Below are positions 7,783 through 15,235 of a DNA stretch of 64,000 bases, one piece after another. Both the position numbers and the translations under genes were made by a program. Each line of letters begins with the position of its first letter. Within the stretch, counting starts at the first letter, position 1. Source of the stretch: Pseudomonas nitroreducens NBRC 12694 (GTDB lineage: Bacteria; Pseudomonadota; Gammaproteobacteria; Pseudomonadales; Pseudomonadaceae); NCBI RefSeq assembly GCF_002091755.1, contig NZ_BDAI01000004.1:1-64000 (forward strand), read 5' to 3'. The notes beneath the pieces are model-generated. The model was not told the origin of the DNA, did not search any database, and saw nothing but the letters and a program-made list of their open reading frames with translations.

Positions 7783-7807
7783 GCGCGGCAACCCGATACG
7801 GGTTGCC
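7763..7807 (+). repeat. 16-bp palindrome at the phaC2 3' end and adjacent 9-bp hairpin
   Basis: CGTACGTGCACGTACG (7763-7778) is a perfect palindrome inside the last phaC2 codons. GGCAACCCG (7787-7795) pairs with CGGGTTGCC (7799-7807) just after the stop. No T-run follows, so this looks like an mRNA stability or pausing structure between phaC2 and phaD rather than a terminator. Confidence 0.5.
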
Positions 7808-7948
7808 CGCCCCACCTCCACAGCTGGCACCGTAAAGGCTCTTGCAGGATGGGGGGACGCAGCGCAAAAAACGCTCCGTGCAGAAGTTTGCCGCGCAGCC
7901 ATTGGCAGCCACCCTCCCCACGGCTATCGTCGGCTCCACCGCGGCTGG

Positions 7949-7957
7949 AACAAGAAC
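7949..7957 (+). promoter_or_regulatory. AANAANAA motif overlapping the phaD ribosome-binding region
   Basis: AACAAGAAC sits 5 to 13 bases before the phaD ATG, where Hfq/Crc binding would directly occlude translation initiation. The site has no strong Shine-Dalgarno of its own. Confidence 0.45.
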
Positions 7958-7961
7958 ACGG

Positions 7962-8576
7962 ATGAAAACGCGCGACCGGATTCTCGAATGCGCCCTGCAG
8001 CTGTTCAACGAGCAGGGCGAGCCCAACGTTTCAACCCTGGAGATCGCCACCGAACTGGGCATCAGCCCGGGCAATCTCTATTACCACTTCCACGGCAAGG
8101 AGCCGCTGGTGCTGGCGTTGTTCGAGCGCTTCCAGGACGAACTCGCGCCACTGCTCGACCCGCCCGAAGACGTGCGGCTAGGCGCCGAAGACTACTGGCT
8201 GTTCCTGCACCTGATCGTCGAGCGCCTGGCGCACTACCGCTTCCTATTCCAGGACCTCTCCAACCTCTCCGGAAAGCTGCCCAAACTGGCCCGCGGCATG
8301 CGCGCCTGGCTCAACCAGCTCAAGCGCACGCTGGCCACCCTGCTGGCGCAACTCAAGGCGCAGGACGAACTGCTCAGCGATACCGAGGCCCTCGGCCAAC
8401 TGGTCGAGCAGATCACCCTGACCCTGCTGTTCTCGCTGGATTACCAGCGCATCCTCGGCCACGAGGGCGACGTCCGCCACGTGGTGTTCCAGGTGATGAT
8501 GCTGGTGGCGCCGCACCTGCGCCCCGACTCGCAGCTGATCGCCGAGCGCCTCGCCAAGCGCTACCTCGCCCCCTGA
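7962..8576 (+). CDS. phaD: TetR-family PHA regulator PhaD
   Basis: DNA-binding protein that, in P. putida, activates the phaC1 and phaI promoters and responds to a CoA intermediate of fatty acid breakdown. The protein is 204 residues: an N-terminal TetR helix-turn-helix (ILECALQLFNEQG to GNLYYHFHGKEPL, residues about 6-50) and an all-helical ligand domain. The start at 7962 (MKTRDRIL) matches the family; upstream in-frame codons from 7842 lack family similarity. It is the last gene of the phaC1ZC2D unit and converges on phaF. Confidence 0.95.
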   Translation: MKTRDRILECALQLFNEQGEPNVSTLEIATELGISPGNLYYHFHGKEPLVLALFERFQDELAPLLDPPEDVRLGAEDYWLFLHLIVERLAHYRFLFQDLSNLSGKLPKLARGMRAWLNQLKRTLATLLAQLKAQDELLSDTEALGQLVEQITLTLLFSLDYQRILGHEGDVRHVVFQVMMLVAPHLRPDSQLIAERLAKRYLAP

Positions 8577-8612
8577 CTTTTCCCCGCAAGCTTTTCCCTT
8601 GGGAGAATGAAA

Positions 8613-8635
8613 ACGCCCGGCATTAGGCCGGGCGT
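8613..8635. terminator. Bidirectional terminator between phaD and phaF
   Basis: ACGCCCGGC (8613-8621) and GCCGGGCGT (8627-8635) form a perfect 9-bp stem. On the minus strand it is followed by TTTTCATTC, so it mainly ends phaF-phaI transcription; it also lies 37 bases after phaD. Confidence 0.85.
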
Positions 8636-8654
8636 GGGTGTTGCAACAGACCGG

Positions 8655-9593
8655 TCAGGCCTGGGACGACGGCGTTGCCGGAGCGGCAGCGGACGGCGTC
8701 ACGGCCGGCGCGGCGGCAGGGGCCGACGGTGCCGGGGTGGCGGCCGGAGCGGTTGCCGGCTTCGGAGCAGCCGGCTTGGCGGCGGCCTTGGGTGCAGCGG
8801 GTTTCTTCACGGCGGGCTTCTTCGCCGCGGCCGGCTTGGCTGCAGGTTTCGCAGCGGCAGGCTTGGCGGCAGCAGCCGGTTTCGCCGCGGGCTTGGCTGC
8901 CGGCTTCGCAGCGGCTTTCGCAGCAGCGGGCTTGGCGGCCGGTTTGGCAGCAGGCTTGGCCGCGGCCTTGGCAGCCGGTTTCGCGGCAGGCTTGGCAGCA
9001 GGTTTCGCAGCAGCCTTGGCAGCCGGCTTCGCAGCGGTTTTCGCGGCGGGCTTGGCAGCCGGTTTGGCAGCAGGCTTCGCAGCGGTCTTGGCCGCCGGCT
9101 TGGACGCTGCGGTCTTCACAGCGGGTTTCGCGGCTGCTTTCGCTGCGGGTTTGGCGGCGGCCTTGGCGGCCGGTTTGGCGGTCTTGACGCTGACGCCGGT
9201 GAGTTTCTCGATCTGCTTGGTGAGGCTGTCGACCTTGCTGTGCAGGTCCTTCACTTCACGGCTGCTCGGTACGCCCAGGCGCGAAATCGCGCTGTTCAGG
9301 CGCTTGTCGAAGGCCTCTTCCAGCTCGCCCCACTTGCCGATCGCGGCGCCCTTGACGGCATCGACGCGCGCCTTCGCGGAACGGGTGGAAGTCTTCACCG
9401 CACCCTCGACTTCGGTCTTGGCCAGTTTCTCAGCCTTCTCGCCGTCCTTGACCAGGGTCTCGAACACCTTGCTGCCGTCCTTGCTGACCTTCGAGTAGGC
9501 CCCCAAGCCAGCCAGCCAGATCTGCCGCGAGTATTTCTCGATCTCGCCGATCCAACTGGACTCTTTTTTATCGGTAGTTTTTTTGCCAGCCAT
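8655..9593 (-). CDS. phaF: Phasin PhaF with histone H1-like tail
   Basis: Granule-associated protein that coats PHA and binds nucleoid DNA, helping share granules between daughter cells. The N-terminal half (residues 1 to about 150) is an amphipathic phasin domain (IEKYSRQIWLAGLGAYSKV, related to PhaI) with a short coiled-coil near residues 125-140. The C-terminal half is a run of AAKPAA-type repeats ending in A/P-rich sequence, as in histone H1-like tails. The protein is 312 residues from the ATG at 9593, with AAGGAG just upstream. It is cotranscribed with phaI, 10 bases away. Confidence 0.96.
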   Translation of the reverse strand: MAGKKTTDKKESSWIGEIEKYSRQIWLAGLGAYSKVSKDGSKVFETLVKDGEKAEKLAKTEVEGAVKTSTRSAKARVDAVKGAAIGKWGELEEAFDKRLNSAISRLGVPSSREVKDLHSKVDSLTKQIEKLTGVSVKTAKPAAKAAAKPAAKAAAKPAVKTAASKPAAKTAAKPAAKPAAKPAAKTAAKPAAKAAAKPAAKPAAKPAAKAAAKPAAKPAAKPAAAKAAAKPAAKPAAKPAAAAKPAAAKPAAKPAAAKKPAVKKPAAPKAAAKPAAPKPATAPAATPAPSAPAAAPAVTPSAAAPATPSSQA

Positions 9594-9603
9594 CCTGCTC
9601 TCC

Positions 9604-10014
9604 TTATTGGGTTCTCGCGACACGCTCGAGCACTGCGCTCAGCTCATCCAGCTTAGCAGAGAGCGCCTCCACATCACGCCTGGAGGGAATTCCGATTCGA
9701 TTGAGGGCGGAGGCGACACGCGCATCGAACGCTTCCTCGATCCTGTCGAAGTTGAGCTTGGCTTTGACGCTGTGCAGGCGACCCTTGACGCTGTCGTTGG
9801 CGGCGTCGATCTGGGTGTTCACCAGGTCACGGCCTTTCTTCTCCACGGACTCGCCCGACTTGACCAGTTCCTTGAAGTACTCGCTGCCTTCCTGGCCCAC
9901 CTTGGCGTAGGTGCCCAGGCCCGCGAGCCAGATCTGCCGCGCGTAGTGCTTGGCATCGGAGTAGAGGGAGGATTCGAGTTCTACGACTTTCTTCTTGCTG
10001 ACAGCCTTGGCCAT
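9604..10014 (-). CDS. phaI: Phasin PhaI
   Basis: Small granule-surface phasin of 136 residues, homologous to the N-terminal domain of PhaF (HYARQIWLAGLGTYAKVGQEGSEYF; both end their phasin domain with IGIPS/LGVPS-R). It stabilises PHA granules. The start at 10014 has GAGGTG upstream. First gene of the phaIF operon; its upstream region carries the 19-bp element shared with phaC1. Confidence 0.96.
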   Translation of the reverse strand: MAKAVSKKKVVELESSLYSDAKHYARQIWLAGLGTYAKVGQEGSEYFKELVKSGESVEKKGRDLVNTQIDAANDSVKGRLHSVKAKLNFDRIEEAFDARVASALNRIGIPSRRDVEALSAKLDELSAVLERVARTQ

Positions 10015-10088
10015 GGTGGCACCTCACAGGGTTCTGATTCGATGATGTCGAACAGCTGCCCGCGAAGGCGGGACTGTGGGCCAAGGTA

Positions 10089-10107
10089 TCGGGGAAAATT
10101 AGAAAAC
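10089..10107 (-). promoter_or_regulatory. 19-bp element shared with the phaC1 upstream region (phaI copy)
   Basis: Read on the minus strand this is GTTTTCTAATTTTCCCCGA, differing from the phaC1 copy at two positions. It ends 75 bases before the phaI start. It is also bracketed by GGTAT (10085-10089) and ATACC (10110-10114), an inverted pair. Candidate PhaD-dependent promoter or operator. Confidence 0.5.
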
Positions 10108-10115
10108 ACATACCA

Positions 10116-10132
10116 GGCTTTGTAGGAAAGCC
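10116..10132. promoter_or_regulatory. Palindrome upstream of phaI
   Basis: GGCTTT (10116-10121) and AAAGCC (10127-10132) are separated by five bases. It lies 9 bases upstream of the shared 19-bp element as seen from phaI. It could be a repressor operator or part of the 3' structure of the preceding gene. Confidence 0.35.
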
Positions 10133-10153
10133 GGCACCGCCCGAAAGCGGCCT

Positions 10154-10174
10154 GGCCCCGCAGGGAGCGGGGCC
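10154..10174 (-). terminator. Hairpin after the small PHA-system gene
   Basis: GGCCCCGC (10154-10161) pairs with GCGGGGCC (10167-10174) around AGGGA. It starts 9 bases past the stop of the 91-residue gene on the minus strand. A second small stem (CCGCCC/GCGG) follows, but there is no clear T-run. Confidence 0.5.
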
Positions 10175-10182
10175 GCAAGGTA

Positions 10183-10458
10183 TCAGGCCAGCGCCTTGTC
10201 CAGCGCGCGCTCGATCTCGCCCTTGAGCAGGCCGCCCATGGCCGAGAGCATCAGGCCCAGCTTCACGTCGACCGCGACCTTGTCCGCGCCCACTTCGATG
10301 CGCCCGTCCACGCCACTGCGCTTGAACAGCAGGGTGTCGCCCTGCCACTCGCTGCTCACGCCGTGCTCGCGGCCGAGCTTGTCGGCGAGCTTCTCCGCCT
10401 TGGCGCGGGCGGCTTCGAGGCCGAGGGAGTGGGAACGTTCGACGTGGATACGGGACAT
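10183..10458 (-). CDS. Small PHA-system family protein (PHA_gran_rgn)
   Basis: A 91-residue protein matching the 'polyhydroxyalkanoic acid system' family (PF09650/TIGR02610). It has an MSRIHVERSHSLG start, a charged amphipathic helix (AARAKAEKLADKLGREHG), a WQGDTLLFKRSGVDGRIEV strand block and a C-terminal helix ending EIERALDKAL. It is consistently located beside phaI in Pseudomonas. The molecular role is unproven; a part in granule formation or regulation is inferred from linkage. GGAG upstream supports the start at 10458. Confidence 0.85.
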   Translation of the reverse strand: MSRIHVERSHSLGLEAARAKAEKLADKLGREHGVSSEWQGDTLLFKRSGVDGRIEVGADKVAVDVKLGLMLSAMGGLLKGEIERALDKALA

Positions 10459-10608
10459 GCTGGAACTCCGCGAGTGACTGACTATCCAGATGATACGCGC
10501 CGCGCCGTATCGCCGCACCCCGGCATCCCTCTTGCGGCGGCGAGCGGGGCGGCGTTTTCTTCGCATCCTGTTAGAATGCCCGCCACTGACTTCCAGGGTA
10601 GAAACGCC

Positions 10609-11391
10609 ATGAGCGAACCGCGCAAACCCCAAGCCGGCCAGGACAGCGCCGATCCCACCACGCACTTCGGCTATAAGACCGTGCGCGAGAGCGAGAAGGC
10701 CGAGAAGGTCGCCGAGGTGTTCCACTCGGTCGCCGCCAAGTACGACCTGATGAACGACCTGATGTCCGGCGGCGTCCACCGTCTGTGGAAGCGCTTCACC
10801 ATCGAGCTGTCCGGCGTGCGCGCCGGCAACCGGGTGCTGGACATCGCCGGCGGCACCGGCGACCTGACCCGCCAGTTCTCCCGCCTGGTCGGCCCGACCG
10901 GCGAAGTAGTGCTGGCCGACATCAACGCCTCGATGCTCAAGGTCGGCCGCGACAAGCTGCTCGACAGCGGCGTCGCCGGCAACGTCAGCTTCGTTCAGGC
11001 CGACGCCGAGAAGCTGCCGTTCCCCGACAATTATTTCGACGCGGTAACCATCGCCTTCGGCCTGCGCAACGTCACCCACAAGGACGAAGCCATCCGCTCC
11101 ATGCTGCGGGTGCTCAAGCCCGGCGGCCGCCTGCTCGTGCTGGAGTTCTCCAAGCCCACCAGCAGCCTGCTGTCCAAGGCGTACGACGCGTACTCCTTCA
11201 CCCTGCTGCCGCTGATGGGCAAGCTGGTGACCAACGATGCCGAGAGCTACCGCTACCTGGCCGAATCGATCCGCATGCACCCCGACCAGGAAACGCTGAA
11301 GTCGATGATGGTGGAGGCCGGCTTCGACCGCGTCACCTACCACAACATGACCGGCGGCGTGGTCGCCCTGCACCGCGGCATCAAGCCCTGA
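10609..11391 (+). CDS. ubiE: Ubiquinone/menaquinone biosynthesis C-methyltransferase UbiE
   Basis: SAM-dependent C-methyltransferase that methylates 2-polyprenyl-6-methoxybenzoquinol in ubiquinone synthesis. The protein is 260 residues. The class I fold is clear: VLDIAGGTGDLT (SAM motif I), then ADINASML, DAEKLPFPDNYFDAVTIAFGLRNVT and LKPGGRLLVLEFSKP. The start at 10609 (MSEPRKPQ) is preceded by a TAGAAT -10-like box (10572-10577). It leads the ubiE-ubiJ-ubiB operon, the stop overlapping ubiJ by one base (TGATG). Confidence 0.97.
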   Translation: MSEPRKPQAGQDSADPTTHFGYKTVRESEKAEKVAEVFHSVAAKYDLMNDLMSGGVHRLWKRFTIELSGVRAGNRVLDIAGGTGDLTRQFSRLVGPTGEVVLADINASMLKVGRDKLLDSGVAGNVSFVQADAEKLPFPDNYFDAVTIAFGLRNVTHKDEAIRSMLRVLKPGGRLLVLEFSKPTSSLLSKAYDAYSFTLLPLMGKLVTNDAESYRYLAESIRMHPDQETLKSMMVEAGFDRVTYHNMTGGVVALHRGIKP

Positions 11392-12014
11392 TGACCCTGC
11401 TCCTGCAGGCCGCCCTGGCCAGCGCCGAAGCCACCGTCAACCGCGTGCTGCGGCTCGATGGCGTGGCGCTGAAGCGCCTTGGCCGGCTCGCCGGCAAGGT
11501 GCTGGAAGTGGACTGCCAGGCGCCCGCGCTCACGCTGTTCATCCTGCCCGACGCCGACGGCCTGCACCTCGCCGCGCACCACGAGGCGCAGGCCGACTGC
11601 ACCCTCGTCGCGCCGGCCGGCAGCCTGCTGCAACTGGCACTGGCCAAGGACAAGACCCGTGTCCTGCACAGCCCTGAAGTGGCCATGGGCGGCGACAGCG
11701 CGATGCTGCTGGAGCTGGCCGATATCCTCCAGAGCCTGGAGCTGGACTGGGAGTATGAAGTCTCCCGCTGGCTCGGCCCGGTGCCCGCGCACCTGCTCGG
11801 CGCGCGCCTGCGCGGCGGCATGGCCTGGGCCGGCGACAGCCTGGAAAGCCTGCGCCTGAGCCTCGCCGACTACCTCGCCGAGGAGAGCCGCAGCCTGGTC
11901 GGCCAGCACGAAGCCGAAGCACGCTTCGCCGAGCTGGACCAGTTGAAGATGTCCCTCGACCGCCTCGACGCGCGGATCACCCGCCTGACCCAGAAGATCA
12001 AACCCGACGCATGA
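11391..12014 (+). CDS. ubiJ: Ubiquinone biosynthesis accessory factor UbiJ
   Basis: UbiJ has an N-terminal SCP2 sterol-carrier-like lipid-binding domain (about residues 15-115) and, with UbiK, helps the soluble Ubi complex handle its hydrophobic intermediates. The protein is 207 residues. The C-terminus (QHEAEARFAELDQLKMSLDRLDARITRLTQKI) is a predicted coiled coil, the expected UbiK contact. The start overlaps the ubiE stop and the stop overlaps the ubiB start, so translation is coupled. Confidence 0.93.
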   Translation: MTLLLQAALASAEATVNRVLRLDGVALKRLGRLAGKVLEVDCQAPALTLFILPDADGLHLAAHHEAQADCTLVAPAGSLLQLALAKDKTRVLHSPEVAMGGDSAMLLELADILQSLELDWEYEVSRWLGPVPAHLLGARLRGGMAWAGDSLESLRLSLADYLAEESRSLVGQHEAEARFAELDQLKMSLDRLDARITRLTQKIKPDA

Positions 12015-13621
12015 AGCTGCTCGCCTTCCGCCGCCTGCTGCGCATCCAGCGCGTAGCCATCCGCTACCGCCTGGACGACATGGTCCTCGAACTGCCCTTC
12101 CTGCCGTGGTGGCTGCGCCTGCTGGGCGGTTTGCTGCCCTGGCGCTGGCTGCCGCGCAAACCGCTGGAGCTCAGCCGGGGCGCGCGCATCCGGCTGGCGC
12201 TGGAAGACCTCGGGCCGATCTTCATCAAGTTCGGCCAGATACTCTCTACCCGCCGCGACCTGTTGCCCGACGACATCGCCCTGGAGCTGGCCTTCCTCCA
12301 GGACAAGGTGCCGCCCTTCCCGCCGGAACAGGCAGTGGCACTCATCGAACAGCAGCTCGGCGCGAAGATCGAGCAGGTGTTCTCCCGCTTCGAGCGCGAA
12401 CCGCTGGCCTCCGCCTCGGTGGCGCAGGTGCACACCGCGCAGCTGAAGAGCGGCGAGGACGTGGTGGTGAAGGTCATCCGCCCGAACCTCGAGCCGGTAA
12501 TTCGCTCCGACATCGCCTGGCTGCACATCCTCGCCCGCACCGCCGAGCGCATCTCCGCCGACGCCCGCCGCCTGCACCCGGCCGAAGTGGTCAGCGACTA
12601 CGAGAAGACCATCTACGACGAGTTGGACCTGCTGCGTGAAGCGGCCAACTCCTCGCAGCTGCGGCGCAACTTCGAAGGTTCGCCGCTGCTCTACGTGCCC
12701 CAGGTCTACTGGGACTGGTGCCGCCCCAAGGTGCTGGTGATGGAGCGCATCTACGGCATTCCGGTGACCGACCTGGAAACCCTGCGCGACCAGCGCACCG
12801 ACTTCAAGGCGCTGGCAGAGCGCGGTGTGGAGATCTTCTTCACCCAGGTGTTCCGCGACAGCTTCTTCCACGCCGACATGCACCCCGGCAACATCTTCGT
12901 CAGCACCCGCACGCCCTGGAGCCCGCAGTACATTGCGGTGGACTGCGGTATCGTCGGCAGCCTCACCGACGAGGATCAGGACTACCTGGCGCGCAACCTG
13001 ATCGCCTTCTTCAAGCGCGACTACCGCAAGGTCGCCCAGTTGCACATCGACTCGGGCTGGGTGCCGGCGGAAACCAAAGTCAACGATTTCGAGGCGGCGA
13101 TCCGCACCGTGTGCGAGCCGATCTTCGAGAAGCCGCTCAAGGACATCTCCTTCGGCCAGGTGCTGCTGCGCCTGTTCCAGACCGCACGGCGCTTCAACAT
13201 GGAAGTGCAGCCGCAGCTGGTACTGCTGCAGAAGACCCTGCTGAACATCGAAGGCCTGGGCCGCCAGCTCTACCCGGAGCTGGACCTGTGGACCACCGCG
13301 CAGCCCTACCTGGAACGCTGGATGCGCGAGCGCATGAGCCCCGGCACCCTGCTGCGCAACGCCCAGCAACATATCGAGCAGTTGCCGCACCTGGCGCAGA
13401 TGACCCGCGAGACGCTGGAGCGGCTGTCCCACGATCCCGACCCGGACAAGCGCCTGGTCGTCGAAACCCGCGGCCCCGGCGCGGCCGCCTGGCCGGCGCG
13501 GCTGATCGGCGCGGTGCTGGTCGCCGGCGCCGCCGAAACCGGCCTCGCCACCCACAGCCTCGCCGCCTGGCCAGCCTGGGCGATGCTGGCCGGCGGTCTG
13601 TATCTGATTCTGCGCCGATAG
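12011..13621 (+). CDS. ubiB: Ubiquinone biosynthesis ATPase/kinase-like protein UbiB
   Basis: Membrane-bound atypical kinase-like (ABC1/ADCK) ATPase needed for ubiquinone synthesis. The protein is 536 residues. The KxGQ motif is KFGQILSTRRDLLP, the A-rich loop is SASVAQVH, and the catalytic segment FFHADMHPGNIFV leads to the AVDCGIVG metal-binding motif. Two hydrophobic helices at the extreme C-terminus (about 495-535) anchor it. ATG overlaps the ubiJ stop. Confidence 0.97.
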   Translation: MKLLAFRRLLRIQRVAIRYRLDDMVLELPFLPWWLRLLGGLLPWRWLPRKPLELSRGARIRLALEDLGPIFIKFGQILSTRRDLLPDDIALELAFLQDKVPPFPPEQAVALIEQQLGAKIEQVFSRFEREPLASASVAQVHTAQLKSGEDVVVKVIRPNLEPVIRSDIAWLHILARTAERISADARRLHPAEVVSDYEKTIYDELDLLREAANSSQLRRNFEGSPLLYVPQVYWDWCRPKVLVMERIYGIPVTDLETLRDQRTDFKALAERGVEIFFTQVFRDSFFHADMHPGNIFVSTRTPWSPQYIAVDCGIVGSLTDEDQDYLARNLIAFFKRDYRKVAQLHIDSGWVPAETKVNDFEAAIRTVCEPIFEKPLKDISFGQVLLRLFQTARRFNMEVQPQLVLLQKTLLNIEGLGRQLYPELDLWTTAQPYLERWMRERMSPGTLLRNAQQHIEQLPHLAQMTRETLERLSHDPDPDKRLVVETRGPGAAAWPARLIGAVLVAGAAETGLATHSLAAWPAWAMLAGGLYLILRR

Positions 13622-13642
13622 CCAGTCGCCCCACTGACTGGC
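13621..13642 (+). terminator. Weak hairpin after ubiB
   Basis: GCCAGTC (13621-13627) pairs with GACTGGC (13636-13642) around an eight-base loop. Only ACACTT follows, so termination is likely partial before hisI. Confidence 0.4.
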
Positions 13643-13670
13643 ACACTTAAGCGTTGTATACAGTGGCTCC

Positions 13671-13687
13671 GGGCACAGAGCGTGCCC
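13671..13687 (+). promoter_or_regulatory. Leader hairpin just before hisI
   Basis: GGGCAC (13671-13676) pairs with GTGCCC (13682-13687), ending 17 bases before the hisI ATG. It may influence hisI translation; no leader peptide with a histidine run is visible. Confidence 0.3.
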
Positions 13688-13704
13688 GCTGTACGGAACC
13701 CGAG

Positions 13705-14118
13705 ATGAAAGACTGGCTGGACGAAATCAAGTGGAATGCCGATGGACTGGTGCCGGCGATCGCCCAGGACCATCGCACCGGCCGCGTGCTGATGATGGCC
13801 TGGATGAACCGTGAGGCCCTGGCCCTCACCGCCGCCGAGAACCGCGCCATCTACTGGTCGCGCTCGCGCGGCAAGCTCTGGCGCAAGGGCGAGGACTCCG
13901 GGCACGTGCAGAAACTGCACGAGCTGCGCCTGGACTGCGACGCCGACGTGGTGATCCTGATGGTCGAGCAACTGGGCGGCATCGCCTGCCACACCGGCCG
14001 CGAGAGCTGCTTCTACCGGGTGTTCGAGAACGGCGCCTGGCAGACCGTCGACCCGGTCCTCAAGGACCCGGATGCCATCTACTCCCACGTAGGTACAGGA
14101 AAACCCCATGAGCACTGA
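13705..14118 (+). CDS. hisI: Phosphoribosyl-AMP cyclohydrolase HisI
   Basis: Third step of histidine synthesis: hydrolysis of phosphoribosyl-AMP to ProFAR (Zn/Mg enzyme, cytoplasm). The protein is 137 residues, a stand-alone cyclohydrolase domain. Conserved blocks are WSRSRGKLWRKGEDSGH, the acidic LDCDAD metal site, and the zinc cysteine block ACHTGRESCF. The ATG at 13705 (MKDWLDEIKW) is preferred over in-frame codons from 13654, which run through the leader hairpin. hisE overlaps its last 11 bases. Confidence 0.96.
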   Translation: MKDWLDEIKWNADGLVPAIAQDHRTGRVLMMAWMNREALALTAAENRAIYWSRSRGKLWRKGEDSGHVQKLHELRLDCDADVVILMVEQLGGIACHTGRESCFYRVFENGAWQTVDPVLKDPDAIYSHVGTGKPHEH

Positions 14119-14446
14119 TACCCTCGCCCGTCTGGCGGAAGTCCTCGAAGCGCGCAAGAATGCCGCACCGGACAGCTCCTACGTGGCCAGCCTGTATCAC
14201 AAGGGCCTGAACAAGATCCTGGAGAAGGTGGGCGAAGAGTCGGTGGAAACCATTCTCGCCGCCAAGGACGCCGCCACCAGCGGTGACTGCACGGACCTGA
14301 TCTACGAAACGGCCGACCTCTGGTTCCACTCCCTGGTGATGCTCGCCGCCCTTGGCCAGCACCCGCAGGCAGTACTGGACGAGCTGGACCGCCGCTTCGG
14401 TCTTTCCGGGCATGACGAAAAAGCCTCGCGCCAACCGTCGGCCTGA
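14108..14446 (+). CDS. hisE: Phosphoribosyl-ATP pyrophosphatase HisE
   Basis: Second step of histidine synthesis: converts phosphoribosyl-ATP to phosphoribosyl-AMP. An all-alpha MazG-like fold of 112 residues, with GEESVETILAAK and DLIYETADLWFH carrying the acidic metal-binding residues. AGGA precedes the ATG. It overlaps hisI, so the two consecutive steps are translationally linked while remaining separate proteins, unlike the fused enterobacterial HisIE. tatA follows 24 bases later. Confidence 0.96.
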   Translation: MSTDTLARLAEVLEARKNAAPDSSYVASLYHKGLNKILEKVGEESVETILAAKDAATSGDCTDLIYETADLWFHSLVMLAALGQHPQAVLDELDRRFGLSGHDEKASRQPSA

Positions 14447-14470
14447 TACGAACAATTCGAGGAGAACAAG

Positions 14471-14719
14471 ATGGGCATCTTTGACTGGAAACACTGGGTC
14501 GTCATCCTGATCGTCGTGGTCCTGGTCTTCGGCACCAAGCGCCTGAAGAACCTCGGCTCGGACGTCGGCGAAGCCATCAAGGGCTTCAAGAAGGCGATGA
14601 ACACCGAGGAAGACGAGAAGAAAGACCCGAACGCCGCTGCCGGCACTCCGCCGCTGAACCAGCCGCACACCATCGACGCCCAGGCGCACAAGGTCGAAGA
14701 GCCGGCGCGCAAGGACTGA
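14471..14719 (+). CDS. tatA: Sec-independent translocase subunit TatA
   Basis: TatA oligomerises to form the twin-arginine export channel for folded proteins. The protein is 82 residues: a single N-terminal transmembrane helix (WVVILIVVVLVFG, about 8-20), the conserved FG hinge, an amphipathic helix (TKRLKNLGSDVGEAIKGFKKAM) and an acidic disordered tail. GGAG at 14461-14464 supports the start. First gene of tatABC. Confidence 0.97.
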   Translation: MGIFDWKHWVVILIVVVLVFGTKRLKNLGSDVGEAIKGFKKAMNTEEDEKKDPNAAAGTPPLNQPHTIDAQAHKVEEPARKD

Positions 14720-14722
14720 TTC

Positions 14723-15235
14723 ATGTTCGGTATCAGCTTCAGCGAACTGCTGCTGGTCGGGCTCGTCGCCCTGCTGGTGCTCGGCCCCGACCGCCTGCCG
14801 GGCACCGCGCGCACGGCAGGCCTTTGGATCGGCCGGCTCAAGCGCAGCTTCAACGCCATCAAGACGGAAGTGGAGCGCGAGCTGGGCGCGGATGAAATCC
14901 GTCGCCAGCTGCACAACGAGCACATCCTGCAGATGGAACAGGAAGCCAAGAAGCTGATGGCGCCGCTGACCGACCTGCAGGACCAGGCCCGGGAAGCCTT
15001 CAATCCGCAACAGCCGGCCCAGCCCGAAGGCCAGGACGCGCCCGCTGAACCGCCCGCGGCGCCGACCATCGCGCCCAATAGCCGGCTGAACAGCCTGCCG
15101 GGCGCGGGTATTGTCCCGCCTGCCGCTACGCAGCCGGCGCCTGCTGCGCCGCAGGCAACGCAAGCCGACCAGCCGAGCCAACCGACTGCCGCAAGCCAGC
15201 CGCCCGCTTCTTCCGAGACGCCGCGTACCCCATGA
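14723..15235 (+). CDS. tatB: Sec-independent translocase subunit TatB
   Basis: TatB pairs with TatC in twin-arginine signal recognition. The protein is 170 residues. N-terminal helix FSELLLVGLVALLVLGPDRLP, amphipathic helix with GLWIGRLKRSFNAIKTEVERELG, then a disordered Pro/Ala/Gln-rich tail (residues about 90-170), somewhat longer than the ~140 residues usual in P. aeruginosa. It starts three bases after tatA and its stop overlaps tatC (ATGA). Confidence 0.95.
   Translation: MFGISFSELLLVGLVALLVLGPDRLPGTARTAGLWIGRLKRSFNAIKTEVERELGADEIRRQLHNEHILQMEQEAKKLMAPLTDLQDQAREAFNPQQPAQPEGQDAPAEPPAAPTIAPNSRLNSLPGAGIVPPAATQPAPAAPQATQADQPSQPTAASQPPASSETPRTP

Noticed and set aside
7842..7961. N-terminal extension of PhaD
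   Set aside because: MKTRDRIL is the normal TetR-family start; the extra 40 residues lack similarity and cross the leader.
8720..9180. Possible tandem DNA repeat or CRISPR-like array
   Set aside because: The repetition is codon-level (Ala-Lys-Pro) inside phaF with no uniform repeat-spacer structure.
8607..9656. Gly/Arg-rich plus-strand frame opposite phaF
   Set aside because: It is the reverse reading of the AAKPAA repeat tail of PhaF.
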